Assembly: GCA_003161195.1 (NCBI GenBank)
Contig: PMOV01000121.1
Span: forward strand, 11,890-28,027
Length of the DNA: 16,138 nucleotides
Source: Acidobacteriota bacterium
GTDB lineage: Bacteria; Acidobacteriota; Terriglobia; Acidiferrales; UBA7541
Direction of reading: 5' to 3'
The position numbers were made by a program, and so were the translations under genes. The notes beneath the pieces are model-generated. The model had not been told where the DNA came from and ran no database searches. It saw only the letters and a list, made by a program, of their open reading frames with translations. Positions 14,823 through 16,138 of the stretch are shown in pieces; within the stretch, counting starts at the first letter, position 1, and every line of letters starts with the position of its first letter.

Positions 14823-14897
14823 TGGGCGGGGCCGTTACTCCTTAAAGGCGCCCGCCGCTGGGACGGGAGCTTGGCGCTGCGAGAAGTGCAGCAGAGT

Positions 14898-14903
14898 ATT
14901 GTA
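14898..14903 (-). promoter_or_regulatory. Possible -10 for the PurD-like gene
   Basis: TACAAT on the minus strand, 76 bp before the ATG, in the 220-bp gap after the radical SAM gene. No good -35 lies 16-18 bp upstream (ACACTT at 17 bp). Weak evidence. Confidence 0.25.
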
Positions 14904-15042
14904 GTTACAAGGCGGGGCAAAAGTGTTACGGAATGTTCACAAAAATTGGCGGGGAGTGGCGAAACGTGCAGCGTGATTCTCTTTTGCGCTTACAACTCCG
15001 CGCAGCAGGCCGCTCCACTACAGAGGCTGCGGTGCAACCCTG

Positions 15043-16138
15043 CTACGGGGTTTCGTCGGATTGGATTTGGATCAGGTTGGGGACGATGCGCGGAGGTTGG
15101 CCGGTCCAGCGCTGCTGGTTTGAGGCTTTGGCGCGGAGGCGGTTCACCGTGCGGCCGATGGCGATGCTCGATTGGATGAAGTGGTCGACCTTAAGCGGGC
15201 CGGCGACGTTTACGGTGCGGACCCAGTGCAGGCCGCTGCTGATGGCGCAGCCGCACTGCGAGCAATCGGGATTGCCGCCGAAGACGCATGGTTCGACGCG
15301 GGAGACCAGGTCGGCGGAATAGTTGGCGGAAAGTTTGGCGAAGACGCAGTCGGTTGGATTCTTCGGAGGGTGCAGCACGGCGCCAGCAAGATTTTCGTTG
15401 AAGAGGAGCTTAGGGTATTTCTTGGCGAGCGGAGGCAGTTCGCGGGCCAGGGTTTCGCGGTCGAGTTGCGACAGACGTTCGGCGCTTTCTTCGCCCACTT
15501 GCGGGGTGTAGACGCTGACCCAGAGTTGGTTGAGTTCGGGCCGCGCTTGCCAGAATTTTAGGTAGTCCTCGAGGTAGCCGGGGCGCTGGAGCATCTGGCG
15601 GGTGATGGTCCAGTGGACGTTTACCGAGCGGCCGGCAAGGTTGCTGAGGATTTTCTCGTAGGTGGCGGGCTTGCGACGGACGTCGTGGTGCTCGGGGAGG
15701 CCGTCGATGGAGACGGCTACGCGCGCGCGAGGCAGGTCCATCCAAGCCATGGGGATGGGGATGATGCCGCTGGTGACGACCAGCGTGAAAATGTTCATGG
15801 AGCTGAGGACGGGGAGGATTTTGCTGAGTTCACGATGGCGGACCAGGGGTTCGCCGCCGACGAGCGAGACATGGAGCGGCTTATGCTTGCGGACCAGGCG
15901 GATCACGCCATTGACCAGGTCGTCGCCGCGGAAATCGGCCAGGTCGCGGAGGGTGACGTTGCCGCCGAGATGCTCGGCGCCGTAGGCGTAGCAGCCGGGG
16001 CAGCTCAGGGGGCATTCGCGAGTGATTTCGATGCTGAGGAGGGGGACGTTGCCAGCCAGGATGCGCGTCCAGGCGGTGAGGAGTTGGCGTGCGTCCAGGC
16101 CGGCGTTGTGTTTGGCGGGTGCGGCTGCAGCGTCGAGG
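15043..16138 (-). CDS. Radical SAM protein with C-terminal cysteine cluster (5' end outside window)
   Basis: The frame is open to the right edge; 364 residues are visible and the start lies beyond the window. Near the visible N-terminus is the radical SAM motif CPLSCPGCY (CxxxCxxC, codons 16014-15991), which binds the 4Fe-4S cluster that cleaves S-adenosylmethionine. GGEPLVRH, the SAM-binding GGEP motif, follows. Near the C-terminus five cysteines are clustered (TDC, VEPC, NPDCSQCGC), suggesting an auxiliary iron-sulfur cluster as in SPASM/twitch proteins. The substrate cannot be read from this part. A GTG at 15906 is downstream of the cysteine motif and cannot be the start. The following gene is 220 bp away on the same strand. 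Confidence 0.88.
   Translation of the reverse strand, partial: LDAAAAPAKHNAGLDARQLLTAWTRILAGNVPLLSIEITRECPLSCPGCYAYGAEHLGGNVTLRDLADFRGDDLVNGVIRLVRKHKPLHVSLVGGEPLVRHRELSKILPVLSSMNIFTLVVTSGIIPIPMAWMDLPRARVAVSIDGLPEHHDVRRKPATYEKILSNLAGRSVNVHWTITRQMLQRPGYLEDYLKFWQARPELNQLWVSVYTPQVGEESAERLSQLDRETLARELPPLAKKYPKLLFNENLAGAVLHPPKNPTDCVFAKLSANYSADLVSRVEPCVFGGNPDCSQCGCAISSGLHWVRTVNVAGPLKVDHFIQSSIAIGRTVNRLRAKASNQQRWTGQPPRIVPNLIQIQSDETP

Noticed and set aside
13557..15179. 540-codon plus-strand open frame
   Set aside because: Antisense shadow of the PurD-like gene; long only because high-GC coding leaves few stops in that frame.

Overview
The window looks like chromosomal core sequence from an Acidobacteriota-like, Gram-negative bacterium. 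This is an inference from high GC, C-rich coding strands, envelope genes typical of diderms (lnt, a PBP1b-type synthase, SPOR and NfeD proteins) and promoter-like elements of the TTGACA / TAGCGT type. No marker gene fixes the taxon. I see no tRNA, rRNA, insertion sequence, phage gene or CRISPR array.

Layout. Everything up to 8326 is read left to right: the 3' end of proS (1-645), a small DUF4845-like membrane protein (823-1239), a PBP1b-type class A penicillin-binding protein (1445-4030), a TPR protein (4043-4945), a larger exported protein with a TolB/LpoB-like N-domain plus TPRs (5067-6863), and a full-length NfeD/ClpP-class membrane protease (6860-8326). Everything from 8763 on is read right to left: a radical SAM protein cut by the window end (15043-16138), a divergent PurD-like ATP-grasp protein (13536-14822), a stomatin-like slipin, a SPOR-domain protein and apolipoprotein N-acyltransferase lnt in one tight operon (13214 to 10076), and prfB (9918-8763). 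prfB keeps the classical programmed +1 frameshift at an in-frame UGA, so a naive ORF call loses its first 120 residues.

The two blocks converge on a 436-bp gene-free region (8327-8762). It carries an isolated rightward promoter (consensus -35, extended -10), a 12-bp inverted repeat lying over the -10, and a pair of 17-bp direct repeats 41 bp apart. This is the least explained part of the window.

Functional reading. The left block is a candidate envelope-growth operon. A peptidoglycan synthase with a UB2H-like docking region is followed by two exported TPR proteins, one of which starts with a domain that resembles the fold of LpoB, the known UB2H-binding activator of E. coli PBP1b. The operon ends with an NfeD protease. 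The right block adds slipin, SPOR and Lnt, also envelope functions. NfeD and SPFH/slipin proteins are usually adjacent partners; here they lie about 4 kb apart on opposite strands.
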